Origin: Dehalococcoidia bacterium
Lineage (GTDB): Bacteria > Chloroflexota > Dehalococcoidia > Lucifugimonadales > UBA3495
Reading direction: 5' to 3'
DNA length: 62,472 nt
NCBI GenBank assembly: GCA_022827095.1
Contig: JAJDTP010000013.1
Location: forward strand, 1-62,472
Part shown: piece after piece, positions 61,872 through 62,472 of the stretch
How the letters are laid out: the number at the start of each line of letters is the position of its first letter
Position numbering within the stretch: the stretch's first letter is position 1
Notes under the pieces: model-generated
Database searches by the model: none
The model's input: only the letters and a program-made list of their open reading frames with translations
What the model was told of the DNA's origin: nothing
Position numbers and translations under genes: made by a program

Positions 61872-61910
61872 GAGCATTCGTATTGATGTGTCAGATCAAT
61901 ACGAATGCTC
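61872..61910. promoter_or_regulatory. 16-bp perfect inverted repeat before ZnuA-type gene
   Basis: GAGCATTCGTATTGAT, a GTGTCAG spacer and ATCAATACGAATGCTC. It lies 59 bases before the lipoprotein start and after the Fur-family gene. There is no T-run, so an operator for the adjacent repressor is favoured; a hairpin terminator of the repressor gene is the alternative. Confidence 0.5.
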
Positions 61911-61968
61911 GCCCATATTCCGTGTCGATCAGACCGGCTATCGACACCCGCAACAACGGAGAAAACCG

Positions 61969-62472
61969 ATGAACCCACCTTTCAGATCACCTCTCGCTTC
62001 TGCCCAGATATTCCCGATGCGGCCAGCCCTGGCGCTGTTTATCGCGCTGGCGGCTTTCGCGCTGCTGCTGACGGCCTGCGGGGGCGAAGCACCGGACCTC
62101 CCTCCGTCCGGCGCTTCGACCGCCGCAGGTTCCGCACCCGCTCCCGCCGCCTCTGCCTCCCAGCCCACCACGGCTCCCGCCGCCCCAGCCTCCTCTGCAG
62201 CGCCCGCCGCTCCGGCCACTGACACCCAGCCCGCCGAACCCCTCTCGGCCGTGGCCGGCAACGTCGTCCTCGCCGACCTGGTGCGTCAGGTCGGCGGCGA
62301 TCTGGTGCAGGTCCATAGCCTGGTCGCGCCGGGCTCCGACGTCCACACCTGGCAGAGCACCCCCGCCGACAGCGTCCGCATCGCCGAAGCCGACCTCATC
62401 GTCAGCAACGGCGCCGGCCTCGCCTCCCAGATCGAGGACCTGTTCCAAAACGCCGCTTCCAACGACGCCGTT
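61969..62472 (+). CDS. Zinc ABC transporter substrate-binding lipoprotein, 5' part
   Basis: The gene runs off the window after 168 codons. A signal peptide ends in lipobox LLTAC, followed by a 60-residue Ala/Pro/Ser linker and the start of the cluster A-I binding-protein fold: LADLVRQVGGDLVQVHSLVA, PGSDVHTWQSTPADSVRIAE with the first metal His, ADLIVSNGAGL. This is the ZnuA/TroA/AdcA type. ACGGAG precedes the ATG. Permease and ATPase genes are expected beyond the edge. Confidence 0.85.
   Translation, partial: MNPPFRSPLASAQIFPMRPALALFIALAAFALLLTACGGEAPDLPPSGASTAAGSAPAPAASASQPTTAPAAPASSAAPAAPATDTQPAEPLSAVAGNVVLADLVRQVGGDLVQVHSLVAPGSDVHTWQSTPADSVRIAEADLIVSNGAGLASQIEDLFQNAASNDAV

Overview
The window is high-GC bacterial DNA and most likely comes from a Chloroflexota genome near Dehalococcoidia/SAR202. 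The best single clue is a complete tmRNA gene (38265-38620) whose tag reads GEREFALAA, close to the Dehalococcoides-type tag as I remember it. The dense set of paralogous catabolic enzymes (MmgE/PrpD, luciferase-like flavoenzyme, enolase superfamily, amidohydrolases, phosphotriesterase-like, alpha/beta hydrolases) also fits that group. The exact taxon is an inference.

1-9.5 kb is an accessory island full of wreckage: a truncated transposase, a methyltransferase coupled to a 40-codon ORF, the tail of an Eco57I-type DNA methylase, two small hypothetical genes, a two-gene module (319-aa soluble protein plus 4-TM membrane protein, visibly AT-richer), and a ~1280-codon nuclease-type defence gene broken by two nonsense codons and one frameshift. 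Two 34-bp direct repeats (32/34 identical, at 2070 and 9446) bracket the island.

9.5-38 kb is a catabolic region. Tightly packed runs include a haloacetate-dehalogenase-type hydrolase with all key residues, an acyl-CoA-dehydrogenase-like flavoprotein, hydantoinase, rhamnonate-dehydratase-like enolase, amidase, ThDP enzyme, two MFS carriers, ureohydrolase, crotonase, metallo-beta-lactamase-fold enzyme and three tandem cupins (one frameshifted). Inside it sit two small DNA-binding-like proteins sharing a SeqA-N-like segment (one fused to an Mrr-N-type winged helix) and an aspartic-protease pair.

38-42 kb holds the tmRNA, an FMN alpha-hydroxy-acid oxidase, several gene relics (alpha/beta hydrolase, sigma-70 factor) and an NAD-dependent epimerase.

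42.9-57.3 kb appears to be an iron-acquisition and cell-envelope locus built around a divergent promoter region. Leftward: a 1058-aa triple fusion (LPG-synthase-type membrane domain, alkaline-phosphatase-superfamily domain, GT2 glycosyltransferase), a lipoprotein with two tandem FEA1-like domains, an FbpA-type iron-binding lipoprotein and a GT-C membrane protein. Rightward: imelysin, di-heme oxidoreductase and a second imelysin; an HTTM protein converges on them.

58.4-62.5 kb is a zinc-homeostasis cluster: WD40 protein, CobW GTPase, Fur/Zur-family repressor and the start of a ZnuA-type lipoprotein, with candidate operators. Non-autonomous elements with common ~17-bp terminal inverted repeats occur at four places (27986, 35574, 57559, 61003); a further hairpin element next to the last one carries a 10-bp target duplication.
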